Of a stretch of DNA of 64,000 bases, positions 33,580 through 44,560 are shown one piece after another; position 1 is the first letter of the stretch, and every line of letters begins with the position of its first letter. Position numbers and translations under genes: made by a program. The stretch covers positions 29,909,963 through 29,973,962 of the forward strand of contig OX638133.1 of assembly GCA_951804985.1 (NCBI GenBank), read 5' to 3'. A model generated the notes under the pieces. It saw only the letters and a program-made list of their open reading frames with translations, was not told where the DNA came from and made no database searches. The stretch is from Dryomyza anilis. Its lineage: Eukaryota > Arthropoda > Insecta > Diptera > Dryomyzidae.

Positions 33580-34445
33580 AAGGGTTTTTCAATAAGAGAG
33601 CTATATAAGTTTTTTAAATAAAACAAAAACGGTTTTGGATATCAATGAAATTCTTTATTCCTGTAAAAGTACGTTCGATGCCATTATGTATGGAACTCGA
33701 TTTCTTTTGCATGGCCACCACGGGCACGCCTGCAGAAGTCCAGACGCTGAACCCAATTTTCGACGGTTTTCAAGCATAAATCGGCCGATACTGCTGCAAT
33801 TTCACGTTCGATATTCGTACGAAGTTCATCAAACGTCGCTGGCTTGTTGCCATAGACCATAGACTTGACGTAGCCCCACAGGAAATAGTCTAACGGCGTC
33901 AAATCGCACGACCGAGGCGGCCAATCAAATGGACCATTTCGTGAGATAACACGTTCTTCAAACTTGGTTTCCAATAAATTGATTGTGGCATTCGCTGTGT
34001 GGCTTGTGGCGCCGTCCTGTTGGAACCACTTGTCCTCCAAGTCCATATCATCCAATTGGGGCCAAAAATATTCGGTTATCATTGATCGGTAGCGATTCCA
34101 ATTCACAGTAACGTGCCGGTCTTGATTATCACGGAAGAAGTACGGCCCAATGACGCCGCCGGCCCATAAACAGCACCAAATTTTTCCACTAGACGCTCAA
34201 TTGTTGATCTGCTAGGACGATTATGATGACCATAAATTGGACGTGGCGCTCTTAACGTTGAGGCCACATACTCCGAATTTCGGTACTAAATTTTAATAAT
34301 TTCGACTCGTTGTTGGCTCGTATATCATTCCATCATAAAATGAAAAACCTTACTGAAGAGAAATGTCAAAAGAGCGGCAAGAAATATGGCGTCGTTTGCT
34401 GTCCCTCTCGCTCTACTTTTGTCGCGTCCCTGTTGAAAAATCCTT
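33580..34445 (-). mobile_element. Tc1/mariner element, DD41D (rosa-like), internally deleted
   Basis: The terminal inverted repeats begin AAGGGTTTTTCAA at the left and AAGGATTTTTCAA (reverse) at the right, each next to TA (33578-33579 and 34446-34447), the target of this superfamily. The 0.87-kb length is well below the roughly 1.3 kb of complete mariners. Inside is the broken transposase described separately. Related ends lie at 3001-3227. Confidence 0.88.
33684..34280 (-). pseudogene. DD41D mariner transposase remnant
   Basis: The 140-codon frame at 33684-34106 is the C-terminal half of a mariner transposase, the enzyme that cuts and rejoins element ends at TA. It holds the second catalytic aspartate in WFQQDGATSHT (residue 31) and the third in TPLDYFLWG (residue 73). 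The 41 residues between them are the DD41D spacing of rosa-type elements. It ends GGHAKEIEFHT. Upstream on the minus strand, FFRDNQDRHV continues in frame, but further out (about 34170-34260) a piece of the N-terminal helix-turn-helix region (RSTIERLVEKF) appears in another frame. The middle, with the first catalytic aspartate, is deleted. The protein cannot be active. Confidence 0.88.
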
Positions 34446-34546
34446 TAATATTTAATAAAGTTTGGTAAAGAAATAAAAAATTACTTACTATAAATTATCA
34501 AATATCCTGATCATTTTTGGTTCTATTAGTGGTTATGACAAGAAAA

Positions 34547-35303
34547 AAGGCTTTAAAACAATTTAGAGATCAATTGAAAATCAGAAATTCCATTTAAAAT
34601 TCTAAAGGCATCAATTGAAATTCAGATTTTCTATTTCAAATGTATAAAAAACATCAATTGATATTCAGAAATTCTATTTGAAATTCAAAGGACATCAATT
34701 GAAATTCAGAAATTCCCTTTTAATTTCAAAGGATATCAATTGAAATTCAGAAATTCTATTTGAAAATACCAAAAGACATCAATTGAAATTCAGATTTTCC
34801 ATTTCAAATTTAAAAAAACATCAATTGAAATTCAGATTTTTCATGTCAAATTTAAAAAAACATCATTTGAAATTCAGAAATTCCATTTGAAATTAAGAAA
34901 AAATCAATTGATATTCAGAAATTCCATTTGAAATTCAAAAGATATCAATTGAATTTCAGAAATTCCCTTTTAAATTCAAAGGACATCAATTGAAATTCAG
35001 AAATTCTATTTGAAAATACCAAAAGACATCAATTGATATTCAGAAATTTCATTTGAATTTTAAAAGACATCAATTGATATTCAGATTTTCCATATCAAAT
35101 TTAAAAAAAACATCAATTGATATTCAGAAATTTCCATTTTAAATTCAAAAGATATCAATTGAAATTCAGAAATTCCCTATTAAATTCAAAGGACATCAAT
35201 TGATATTCAGAAATTCTATTTGAATATACCAAAAGACATCAATTGATATTCAGAAATTCCATTTGAATTTCAAAAGACATTAATTTAAATTGAGATTTTC
35301 ATC
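34547..35303. repeat. ~43-bp minisatellite (ACATCAATTGAAATTCAGAAATTCC)
   Basis: About 17 copies of ACATCAATTGAWATTCAGAAATTCCATTTGAAATTCAAAAG with substitutions and small indels. CAATTG and GAATTTC/GAAATTC give local dyad symmetry. Flanked by the two members of the segmental duplication on the outer side. Confidence 0.93.
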
Positions 35304-35520
35304 ATCAGAAAAGTATATATTATGTACTTCCACTAGAATTTATTACCTTTTTACCTTTTTTTAATAAACTGAATAAGAATTATAAAGACTGTGAAGATAA
35401 TAAAAATACTTTTAAAACGTCGACCATACCAATTAAATAGTTTGCTATTTATGCAAAGTGCTTAATGATTTTATATTTTATGCAAAGTGCTTAATGATTT
35501 TATATTTTAAGAAAATGTAT
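35304..35520 (+). repeat. Segmental duplication, copy 2, with a short tandem repeat
   Basis: Second copy of 32728-32884. Its right end then repeats TATGCAAAGTGCTTAATGAT plus TTTATATTTT twice (near 35451 and 35480). Confidence 0.85.
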
Positions 35521-36109
35521 ACTTTGTGACAGTTTCAATTAAATTTATAAATTTCAAGTAGTTTCAAACTTCATGTGTCATACAGTCTATTATAATAGTA
35601 TTTCCCAAACAGCTTTCTTAGTCCACAACTTTATGGTACTATTTTAATTATTATCTCTGAATCAATTATAAAAGCTTCTGTGTAATCCTGCGGCTTCTTG
35701 GCATTGAGTGGACTCATGGTTCCACATATTTCGAAAATCAATGTAGTCTGTCTGTCCGTCTGTCTGTCTGTGTGTGTTTTTGAGCTACCACGTAGATAAA
35801 TTTATAGAGAAATAAAATGCATTTGATGCCAAACAAAACGTTTAAAAAAAGAGTATGACGAAGAGGACGACGACGACGGCGATGTTGTTCTTGTTAGTGC
35901 TGCAAGTAGGGCAAAAAATTACAACAACAACAACAACTACAATAAAGTTTATTATGAGAAAAGTTAAACCATAATCGGATTTCATGTCTCCGAACAATTT
36001 AGTGTCATGCAACGAAGACATTTCAGGCACCACCAGTAGTACCAGTAGTGCACAGTGGCACAAAATTTAGTTAATTAAAAAAAACAGAAATTATTTAAAA
36101 AAAAATAAT
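35521..36109. other. Unassigned stretch with short tandem repeats
   Basis: (GTCT)n at about 35746-35775, a GACGAC run at 35855-35882, and (CAA)n at 35922-35937. The 73-codon minus frame is largely the CAA/GAC repeats in reverse. No gene recognised. Confidence 0.5.
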
Positions 36110-36430
36110 AATACTGTATTAAAAAAACTAAAATGTATTGAAAAAAATTCATATATGTATTTAGTTTACATTCAAAAGCAAATGTAGTTGTTTTTACTAC
36201 AGCGATGTATTTGCTTTTAATGGAATTTTACTGCATTTCTGTACTAAATTTTTGACATTTGTATTGAAAAAACAATATTTAATAATTATTTATAAGTCCT
36301 TAAATATGTTGGTAAAATACATAAAAAAATAAAAATAAAAAGAAACAAATGTATTTAACATTTGTTTATTTTTTACTACAACATTTTACTACAGTTGTGT
36401 TTTATTTGTGACCTTCGAAAATGTGCATCT
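36110..36430. repeat. Dispersed AT-rich repeat, copy 1
   Basis: GTATTTAGTTTACATTCAAA, GTTGTTTTTACTACA, TTTCTGTACTAAATTTTTGAC and ACATTTGTTTATTTTTTACT correspond in order to sequence at 44150-44560. Likely a diverged mobile element, with ends not defined. Confidence 0.5.
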
Positions 36431-37460
36431 GTCAAATAGATAGACTCAAGAGAGGTTTTTATGTGCAATAAGCAATACAAGATTTTAAATGTTTTCGAAG
36501 TAAGCTAAAAAGAGGAACATATGATTGTTAAGGCATTCTATCATTTTTTATTTTATTATTTTAAAGTTTTAAACAATTATTTTTACCGATTTAATATATT
36601 CACTAATAAAACTATTTAGTCTACTATTCTTGTATAGAAGTGTATAAGAAAAATAAGAAAACTGCTCGAAATAAGAATAGTGCTCGAAATAGTAGAAATG
36701 CTTAAAAAATAAAAAGTGCTTAGTCTAGCTATTCTTTTTGAGGAGTCTATTATATTGTGAACGAAATAAGAAAATTTCTAGAAATTATAAAGTGCACGAA
36801 ATATGAAAAGTGCACGAAATATAAATAATGTCAAAATAAAAAAAGTGCTCGAAATAAGAACAGTGCTCGAAATAGTAGAAATACTTGAAAAATATAAAGT
36901 GCTGAGTCCAGTTTAGTCTAGCTATTGTTGAGGAGGCTATAAGATAGTGTAAGAAACAAGAAAATAGCTCAAAAATATAAAATGCATAAAATATGAAAAG
37001 TGCACGAAATATGAATAGTGCTTGATTTGATATATTTACCAATTAAACTATTTAGTATACTATTTTTGTATAGAAGTCTATAAGAGAAATATGAAAAAAG
37101 TGCTCGAAATAAAAAAAGTGCTCGAAATAGTAGAAATACTTGAAAAATATAAAGTGCTAAGTCTAGTTTAGTCTAGCTATTGTTGAGGAGGCTATAAGAT
37201 AGTGTAAGAAACAAGAAAATAGCTCAAAAATATAAAATGCATGAAATATGAAAAGTGCACGAAATAAAAAAGTGTTCGAAATAAAAAAAGTGCTCGAAAT
37301 AGTAGAAATGCTTGAAAAATATAAAGAGCTTAGTCTACCTATTGTTGAGAAGTCTATAAGATAAGATATAGCTCAAAAATATAAATTGCACGATATATTA
37401 AGAGTGCTCGAAATAATAGAAATGCTAGAAAATAAAAAAAATGCTCGAAATATATTTTTT
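36431..37460. repeat. GTGCTCGAAATA satellite, left block
   Basis: A basic 15-18 bp unit AAAAAGTGCTCGAAATA/AAAGTGCACGAAATATG is organised in longer blocks. CTAGCTATTGTTGAGGAGGC, TATAAGATAGTGTAAGAAAC recur at about 36916 and 37172, with relatives near 36725 and 37330. The introductory segment AAAATGTGCATCTGTCAAAT (36419) recurs at about 38353, so the larger unit spans both blocks. Frames with repeated IFRALF are artefacts. Confidence 0.9.
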
Positions 37461-37469
37461 TTTATTTAA

Positions 37470-37940
37470 TCATTTCATATTTTGTTTGACGCCACCGTGC
37501 ACTATTTCCGGTCTAACTTTCGATGCCAAATGAACAGCAGGACGCACAGCTGTGATGGCGTGAGCATTGTCCCATGCGTCAAAAGGACGGACAAATAGAC
37601 GCACGCTTATATTGAGACAAACAGACGCACAGACGGACGGACAAACTGACTCATGTTCATCACATGAGTGCAATTACACGCACTTACACAGACATGATTA
37701 TTTATTGCGTCAAAGCAAATAGCCACCAGCTTCTGGGGCATATCGTAGACGAACCTATACCCTCCACGCAACCTCAATTTTTTTTTTGTCCAACAATAAT
37801 TCAACACTTTACGAACTCCTGTGGCTGTGGTTCTTGTGCTCGGCCGGGCAGTGAGATGTCTCGATGGACACGGTCTCGTCGACGACGAAATTAGTGGCAG
37901 TAGGCCGACACATTAATAACACGATGTGACAGTCAAAATA
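37470..37940. other. GC-richer island between two satellite blocks
   Basis: Contains a GACGGACG/CAGACGGACGGAC run at 37588-37648 and later TGGCTGTGGTTCTTGTGCTCGG, TCTCGTCGACGACGAAATTAG. Frames on both strands (37664-37894 plus, 37470-37807 minus) show no recognised domain. It may be a unique exon or regulatory piece flanked by arrays. Confidence 0.35.
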
Positions 37941-38089
37941 GGACCTTGAACAAGTAATACTTTTTTTTCCCTTTTTATATAATTTTTGAATTCAGTTAAT
38001 ATTAATTAAAATTTTTATATTCCATGTACAGGGAGTTTGGTTCATCGATGTAAATAATTTACGGGGTCATTCGATGACTCAAAAAAACA
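37941..38089. other. AT-rich spacer
   Basis: No feature recognised. Confidence 0.4.
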
Positions 38090-40330
38090 AGAAATTATAA
38101 AATTTAACAAAAAATAGCTCGAAATTAGAAAGTGCTCGAATATAACAAAACTGCTCGAATATTAGAAAATTTCTCGAATTAAGTAACGTATATCGAAAAT
38201 GTAATATAATGGACTCATTTGAGAGTTATTGATAAATGTCTGTTCTTTTCTCTCGTTTTATTATTATATTTTGTTTTTTTTTTATCATTTCGTTTATTAT
38301 GATATCTGTTTTTGTTTACGACGTTGTCGATAAGGTTTTATTTGCGACATTCGAAAATGTGCATCTGTCAATTAGAATGTCTGCCAAAGGGAAATGTGCG
38401 TCTGTCAAATAGATAGTCTCAAGAGAGTTTTTTAGGGACATACAAAATAGTTGCAAAAAACAACACAAGATTTTAAAAGATTTTTAAGTAAGCTAAAAAA
38501 AGACATATGATTTAAAGGCAATTTTAAAATTTTACCGACATAATATATATGTCAATTATAGTATTTAGTCTAGCAATTCGTGTAGAGATGGATATAAGAG
38601 AATGCACGAAATAAGTAGATTGCTCGAAATTAGAAACTGCATAAAAAAAGTGCTCGAGAAAAGAAAAGTGCACGAAATTGTAGGAATGCCCGAAAATAAA
38701 AAGTGCCTAGTCTCGCTATTCTTTTTTAGAAGTCTATTGTATTGTGTATCAAATAAGAAAATAGCTAGAAATGATAAAGTGCACGAAATATGAAAAGTGC
38801 ACGAACTATGAAAAATGCTCGAAATATGAAAATGCTCGAAATAGTATTAATACATGAAAAGCGAAAAGTGCCCGAAATAATAGAAATGCATGAAAATATA
38901 AAAAGTGCACAGATGAATAAAAGTGTTGCAAACAGTAAAGGGTTCGAATAAAGAAAAGTGCTCGAAATATGAAAAGTGCACGAAATATGAACAATGCTCC
39001 AAACTGTATTAATGCTTGAGAAACAAAAAGTGCCCGAAAAATAAAAATGCTTCGAAATAAAAAAAATATTCCTAAATAAAAGAAGAGTTGGAAACTGTGA
39101 AGGGTTCGAATTAAGAAAGGTGCTCGAAATTACAAAAATGTTCTAAATAATAAAAGTAGACGAACTAATAAATATTTAAATAAGAACAGTATATAAAATA
39201 ACAAAAGCGATCGCAAAAAGTGCTTGACAGAAAAATGGTCGAAATAAGATTAGTGCTCGAAAATGGAACATTATTTGAATATGAAATTTTTTTAATATAA
39301 TAAAAATGCTTGCAAAATATAAGTTTTCGAAATAAAATTAGTTTTCCAAATTTGAAAACGGCTTGAAATAGGACACGTTTTTTATATCATATAGAAAACC
39401 AAAAGTGTTCGAACTAGTACAAGTGCCTCAAATAAAAAATAAAAAAATTGAAATAAGATAAGTGATCGAAATTGGAAAAACAGTATCAACATATTTTTAT
39501 ATAATAAAAGTGCACGAAATAGTAAAAGTTCCCGAAATAAATAAGTGTTTCAAATTGGAAAACTGTATGAAATAAGTTTTTATACATAGGTGCGCGATTT
39601 AATAAAATTGCATTTAATTATAAAAGTAGTTGAAATAATAGAAGTGCTCGAAATTGCAATATTGTCTGAATATGAACATGTTTTGATATAATATGAGTGC
39701 CCGAATTAATAATTGAACTCGAAGTACAAATGTACTAGATGTAAGAAAAACACTCATAATTAGAAAAGTATTCGAAAAATTATTGCCAAAAACTAAAAAT
39801 GCTTAAAATAAGAAAAGAGGTCGAAATATTAAAACATTTTTTGCTATAATAAGAGTGCCCGAATTAATAATTGTCCTCGAAATACAAGAGTACTCGAAGT
39901 AAGAATAACTCTCATAATTAGAAAAGTATTTGAAAAAATGATTGCCAAAAACTAAAAGTGCATCAAATAAGAAAAGTGGTCGAAATATTAAAAGTGCTCT
40001 TAATAACAAAATGCACGAAATAAAAAAAGTTTTCGAAATATAATAAAATAATAAAAGTGTTTAAATAATAAAAATGCATGAAATAGAAAAGTGCTCGAAA
40101 ATGAAAGGATCTCGAAAATGAAAGTAATCGAATATGAAAAGAGCTCGAAAATGAAAAGTGAACGTAATAAGATAAGAGTATGAAATAGAAAAGTGGTAGA
40201 AATTGCTAAGAGAGTAGTTTTCGAAATATGAATCAAAATAATGCCCAAAATACAATAATACTAAAACTGAAAAGCTTGAAATTAGAGGAGTGCTCGAAAT
40301 CGAAAACAATTCAACAATATAATAATTGTT
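38090..40330. repeat. GTGCTCGAAATA satellite, right block
   Basis: The same short unit as 36431-37460 (AAAGTGCTCGAAATA, AAGTGCACGAAATATG), more diverged to the right, where ATAATAAGAGTGCCCGAATT and AATTGTCCTCGAA recur at about 39698 and 39847. An 82-codon and a 117-codon minus frame are repeat shadows. Confidence 0.9.
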
Positions 40331-41000
40331 TTTAATTAAACTATACTTCTTATAATGTTGTTTTTTCTGCACAAAATATTTAAATTTGGGTAATCTTTTA
40401 AAAACTTCTTTCAACTTAAACGGTTTTTATGCCAATTAAAACAACATCGAAAGGGTTTAAATATTTAGTTTCCTAAAAAAGAACTCGAACGGAATTAATG
40501 AGTTAACATACCAGAATTGATTCACATAAAAGAAGTGTATTCATTAATAGTTTTCCGAAAGTTTTTTGCAATTTTTTTTTTTGTTACTGAAAAACTTTTA
40601 TTTTAGTAGTTTTTTATACATTTAAAAGAACCTAGATTTCATTGAAATCCACATGGACTTTATGTGACAACATTCTAATTTCGGATTTTTCTATTAAACT
40701 AAAGTTTAAAAAGTCGACAAGAAAAAGAAAATGTTCAACTATTGAAAGCTTTTGGCGCATTAAACATTCTCTACTCAACTCACTACATTTAACTTCCTGC
40801 CAATATCTCACTTTCCGACTACTGACTACTTCATTCGTGCTTTGTTAGTTTGCTTTGCTAATAAAATAAAAATTAAAAGAACGTCTTGGAAACTTTTATA
40901 AAGAAAATTTTGGCAACTTTTCTGCGAAGTGCTTTTCATTATTTGAGCATTCGCCCAACGCCCATATTTAACGCACATTGTGTTGCAATAGTGGGTGGTG
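40331..41000. other. AT-rich stretch, nothing recognised
   Basis: No repeat or gene identified; frames are short and without motif. Confidence 0.5.
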
Positions 41001-41400
41001 TCACTAAGTGTTGGTGACAATAATTGAATGTGCAATAAGTGATGTTGTTCTTGTTGGTTTTGTCATTGTAGTAGTTGGCAATAGCAGCGACGCACTGCTG
41101 GTATACAAAGAATGTCAAGTATCTAAGAGGATGCAGCATAAGGTATGCGCAATTTCTACTGGGCGCATGCGAAGCAAATGCAGTGGCGCGCAACAAAGTG
41201 TAAAGTTTATTGTGGAAAAACGACAACTGCAGGAACAAGAACCACCACATTTACAAAAAAAAAAAAACTAAATCAGCAGAAAAAAATAACGAACGAGAAC
41301 TTCAACATAATTACTTTAGCATTTTCGTATGAGCAAATGCACAAACAACACGGAAACGACTGAGCAGCTAAAATGCGGTCGTAGCAACTGCGAGCGCATT
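41001..41400. other. GC-richer island, possible exon or regulatory DNA
   Basis: Composition rises at 41035-41240 and 41380-41400. Plus and minus frames of 70-103 codons overlap (41008-41271 plus, 40939-41250 minus) with no recognisable domain and no good splice pair. Confidence 0.3.
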
Positions 41401-41447
41401 TTGAAATGTTTGAAAGATTTTAAATTGATTATAGTATGAAATCAAAA

Positions 41448-42191
41448 AAGTGGTGAGTTTTTGCGTGGTGTGTTTTTGTATGGTGAATTTTTATGTGGTG
41501 AATTTTGATGTGGTGAATTTTGGTGTGGTGAATTCCAATGTGGTGAATTCCAATGTGGTGAATTTTAGTGTGGTGAATTTAATAGCGGTGAGTTTCAGTA
41601 TGGTGAGTTTTAGTGTGGGAGTTTTAATGTGTTGAATTTGAGTATGGTGAGTATAATTGCGGTTAATTTTAGTACGGTGAAATTTACTATGATGAGACTA
41701 GGTGGTATTAGTGTGTGAGGTTAAGTTTGGTGAGTTTAACAGTGAGGTGATTTAGTTTGGTGAGTTTGACAGTATTAAATTTTAGTGTGGTGATTTTCAT
41801 TTGTGGTAGGTTTTATTGGTTAGTGAGTTTCATTGTGTTGAGTTTATCTGTGGTGCATTTTAATTTGGTGAATTTTAATGTCATATATTTCACTGCGATT
41901 AATTTTTGTGTGGTGAAATTCAGAGTGAGGAGTTTCAGTGTGGGGACATTTAAAGGGTTTTATTTGAGTGTGGTGAGTATAGGTGCGGTTAATTTTAGTA
42001 CAGAGAAATTTAGTGTGATGAGTTTCAGTGTGGTAGGTTATATTGTGTGAAATTTTGTTTGGTGAGTTTAACGATGGCATCTTTAGTTTGGTGAGTTTGA
42101 CAGTATTCAGTTTTAGTGTGGTAAGTTTTAATATGTTGAAGTGTGGTGAGTTTAAGTGCGTTTAATTTTAGAATTGTGAAAATTACTGTAA
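41448..42191. repeat. 15-bp GTGGTGAATTTTAGT minisatellite, left part
   Basis: Degenerate copies of TTTTAGTGTGGTGAA/G, as at 6747-7425. The array is cut by the RTE element at 42192 and resumes after 43917. False frames at 41450-42050 and the mirror minus frame come from the period of 15. Confidence 0.92.
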
Positions 42192-43917
42192 AGATGAGAA
42201 CGGAAATCTAGTGACAGATATCCAGAGCACACTGAAAATATGGAGGGATCACTTCTCTAAACTGCTGACCGGTGATGATGACCTCAATTCCACCGATAGA
42301 GAAGCAAACCCGGCAACCCCAGTACTTGATGACGACGTTGAGATTCCGCCACCCGACCATGACGAGGTCAGAACAGCCATTGCTCGGCTGAAAAACAACA
42401 AAGCCGCAGGTGCTGATGGCCTGCCTGCTGAATTGTTTAAGACCGGAGGCGAAGAGCTAATAGAGAGCATGCACGAGCTCGTAAGCAGAATATGGTCGGA
42501 TGAAAGCATGCCAAGTGACTGGAACCTCAGTGTACTCTGCCCAATCCTTAAGAAAGGGGATCCCACTATCTGCGCCAACTACCGTGGGATCAGCCTACTC
42601 AATATCGCATACAAGGTTCTATCGAGCGTATTATGTGAAAGACTGAAGCCCATCGTCAACAGACTGATTGGACCTTATCAGTGCGGCTTCAGACCTGGAA
42701 AGTCCACCATAGACCAGATTTTCACATTGCGCCTAATCCAGGAAAAGACCCTAGAAAAACAGATCGACACCTACCACCTATTAGTCGACTATAAAGCCGC
42801 CTTCGACACTCCGATAAGGGAACGATTATACGCCGCAATGTCTGAGTTCGGTATACCTGCGAAACTTATAAGGCTTTGCAGGATGACCCTGAGCAACACA
42901 CGTTGCTCAGTGAGAATAGGAAAAGACCTCTCCGAGCCATTTCATACCGAACGAGGTTTCAGACAGGGTGACTCCCTATCGTGCGACTTTTTTAACTTAT
43001 TGATGGAGAAAATAGTTCGAGCTGCCGAACTCCGTCAAAGCGGCACTATCCTCAACAAAAGTGTCATGCTGCTCGCATATGCCGACGATATTGATATCAT
43101 TGGCAGGAGCACACGAGCAGTCAGCGCAGCATTCTCCAGATTGGAGAAAGAGTCGCGTCGAATGGGTCTAGCGGTGAACGAGGACAAGACGAAGTTCCTT
43201 GTGTCAACAAGCAAAAAAGAGTCCGTGCGTCTTGGACAAAAAGCTGATTTTGACACCCACAAGTTCGACATTGTGAAGGACTTCGTCTATCTGGGATCCA
43301 GCGTAAACAGCAACAACGACGTCAGCCTGGAGATCAAACGGAGAATAACTCTTGCCAACAGGTGCTACTTTGGGCTCAGTAGGCAATTGAGAAGCAGAGC
43401 CCTCTCTCGCCGGACAAAAATAACGCTCTACAAGTCACTCATCATGCCCGTCCTACTTTATGGTGCAGAAACATGGACGCTGGCCACCACCGATGAGAGA
43501 GTACTGGGAGCGTTCGAGAGAAAGATTCTCCGTAAAATCTTTGGCCCTATCTGCTTTGCTAACGAGTATCGAATCAGGATGAACCACGAGCTGTATGAGA
43601 TATTCGACGACATTGACATAGTCAAGCGCATCAAGATCCAGCGGCTTCGCTGGCTAGGTCATGTCGAACGAATGGATGAAAACACTCCAGCCAAGAAGGT
43701 GCTTGAATCGAAACTCGAAGGTGGACAGCGTAGAAGAGGGCGTCCAAATCTGCGTTGGAAAGACCAAGTTGAGGACAACCTGGCAACGCTTGGTATTTCT
43801 AACTGGCGTCAGCGCGCGCAAAGCAGATCCGACTGGCGCGGCTTCATCTCAGCGGCCAAAACCGACCCACGGTTGTAAGGGCCATTTAAGTAAGTAAGTA
43901 AGTAAGTAAGTAAAATT
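42192..43917 (+). mobile_element. RTE-like LINE retrotransposon, 5'-truncated
   Basis: Begins abruptly in coding sequence (GATGAGAACGGAAATCTAGT, open frame from about 42193) and ends only about 10 bp after the stop in a (TAAG)n tail at 43887-43914. A very short 3' end made of a short tandem repeat is a known RTE-clade trait. AAAATTACTGTAA before the left end resembles AAAATTAGTGTGA after the tail (11 of 13), a possible target duplication; the surrounding minisatellite makes that uncertain. The upstream endonuclease part is missing. Confidence 0.8.
42211..43878 (+). CDS. LINE reverse transcriptase (ORF2 C-terminal two thirds), uninterrupted
   Basis: A 555-codon frame encoding a non-LTR retrotransposon reverse transcriptase, which copies element RNA into DNA at a nicked target. 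Visible in order: the N-terminal RT region with KAAGADGLPAE near residues 63-73; NYRGISLL at 123; GFRPGKSTIDQ at 159; motif A VDYKAAFD at 192-199; motif B RQGDSLS at 251-257; the catalytic box AYADD at 289-293; then thumb and C-terminal regions with YGAETW, RWLGHVERMD near 480 and RRRGRPNLRW near 507-517. No internal stop or frameshift is present. The first ATG is only the first Met left after truncation; the frame is open upstream to about 42193. The apurinic endonuclease domain is absent, so it is not an autonomous element. Assignment to the RTE clade rests on the short tail and C-terminal motifs and is less sure than the RT call. Confidence 0.93.
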   Translation: MTDIQSTLKIWRDHFSKLLTGDDDLNSTDREANPATPVLDDDVEIPPPDHDEVRTAIARLKNNKAAGADGLPAELFKTGGEELIESMHELVSRIWSDESMPSDWNLSVLCPILKKGDPTICANYRGISLLNIAYKVLSSVLCERLKPIVNRLIGPYQCGFRPGKSTIDQIFTLRLIQEKTLEKQIDTYHLLVDYKAAFDTPIRERLYAAMSEFGIPAKLIRLCRMTLSNTRCSVRIGKDLSEPFHTERGFRQGDSLSCDFFNLLMEKIVRAAELRQSGTILNKSVMLLAYADDIDIIGRSTRAVSAAFSRLEKESRRMGLAVNEDKTKFLVSTSKKESVRLGQKADFDTHKFDIVKDFVYLGSSVNSNNDVSLEIKRRITLANRCYFGLSRQLRSRALSRRTKITLYKSLIMPVLLYGAETWTLATTDERVLGAFERKILRKIFGPICFANEYRIRMNHELYEIFDDIDIVKRIKIQRLRWLGHVERMDENTPAKKVLESKLEGGQRRRGRPNLRWKDQVEDNLATLGISNWRQRAQSRSDWRGFISAAKTDPRL

Positions 43918-44110
43918 AGTGTGATTTGTTTTATGGTATGTTATAGTTTGGGACATTTAATTTGGTGAGTTTTACGGAAATTTTGCCAGTGGTGGGTTTT
44001 AGTGTCGATATTTTTTTTTTTGAGAGCTTTTGTGGTAAGTCTAAATGTGGTGAGTTTATTCCAAAGAGTGTTTGTATCATATGCGTGGTTTTATTGTGGT
44101 GATATTAATT
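43918..44110. repeat. 15-bp GTGGTGAGTTTTA minisatellite, right part
   Basis: Diverged continuation of the array on the far side of the LINE (TTTGGTGAGTTTTACGG, GTGGTGGGTTTTAGTG, ATGTGGTGAGTTTATT). Confidence 0.75.
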
Positions 44111-44149
44111 TACTGTATATTAGGGCAGGCTTACATAAAAGTACACAAA

Positions 44150-44560
44150 AAAAATACTGAATTGAAATGTGGAAAAAATGTCTTTGAAATAAATACTTAT
44201 GTATTTGATTTACATTTCAAACTAATTGTATTTGTTTTTTAATACATTGATTAGTAGGATTTGTATAGAAAACAACTATATACATTTACTCTATTTTTGT
44301 ACTAAAATTTAGAACGTTTGTATACAAAATTACTACATATTTAGTTAAACGTCCAGGAATATTTAGAAAATTTACTACATCTGCATTTATTTTTTCTACA
44401 TTCTGTACAGATTTTATATTAAGTAGAAACGAGTTTCCTATTCGTTGTGAGATTAAATCAACGGCACCTATAAAATAAAAAAATGTAGTAAAACTACATT
44501 TTTTCAAAATAAATACAAAATGTATTAAAACCGTGTAAAATTGAAACAAAGATAACCGTT
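44150..44560. repeat. Dispersed AT-rich repeat, copy 2
   Basis: GTATTTGATTTACATTTCAAA, TTTTTGTACTAAAATTTAGAAC and TTACTACATCTGCATTTATT parallel 36110-36430. Near the right end GTAGTAAAACTAC forms a small palindrome. The 87-codon minus frame is not a gene. Confidence 0.45.

Noticed and set aside
41008..41271. Coding gene in the 41-kb island
   Set aside because: Overlapping frames on both strands are equally open and none shows a motif or a splice-site pair.
42249..43386. Minus-strand frames of 60-109 codons across the LINE
   Set aside because: Antisense shadows of the reverse transcriptase frame.
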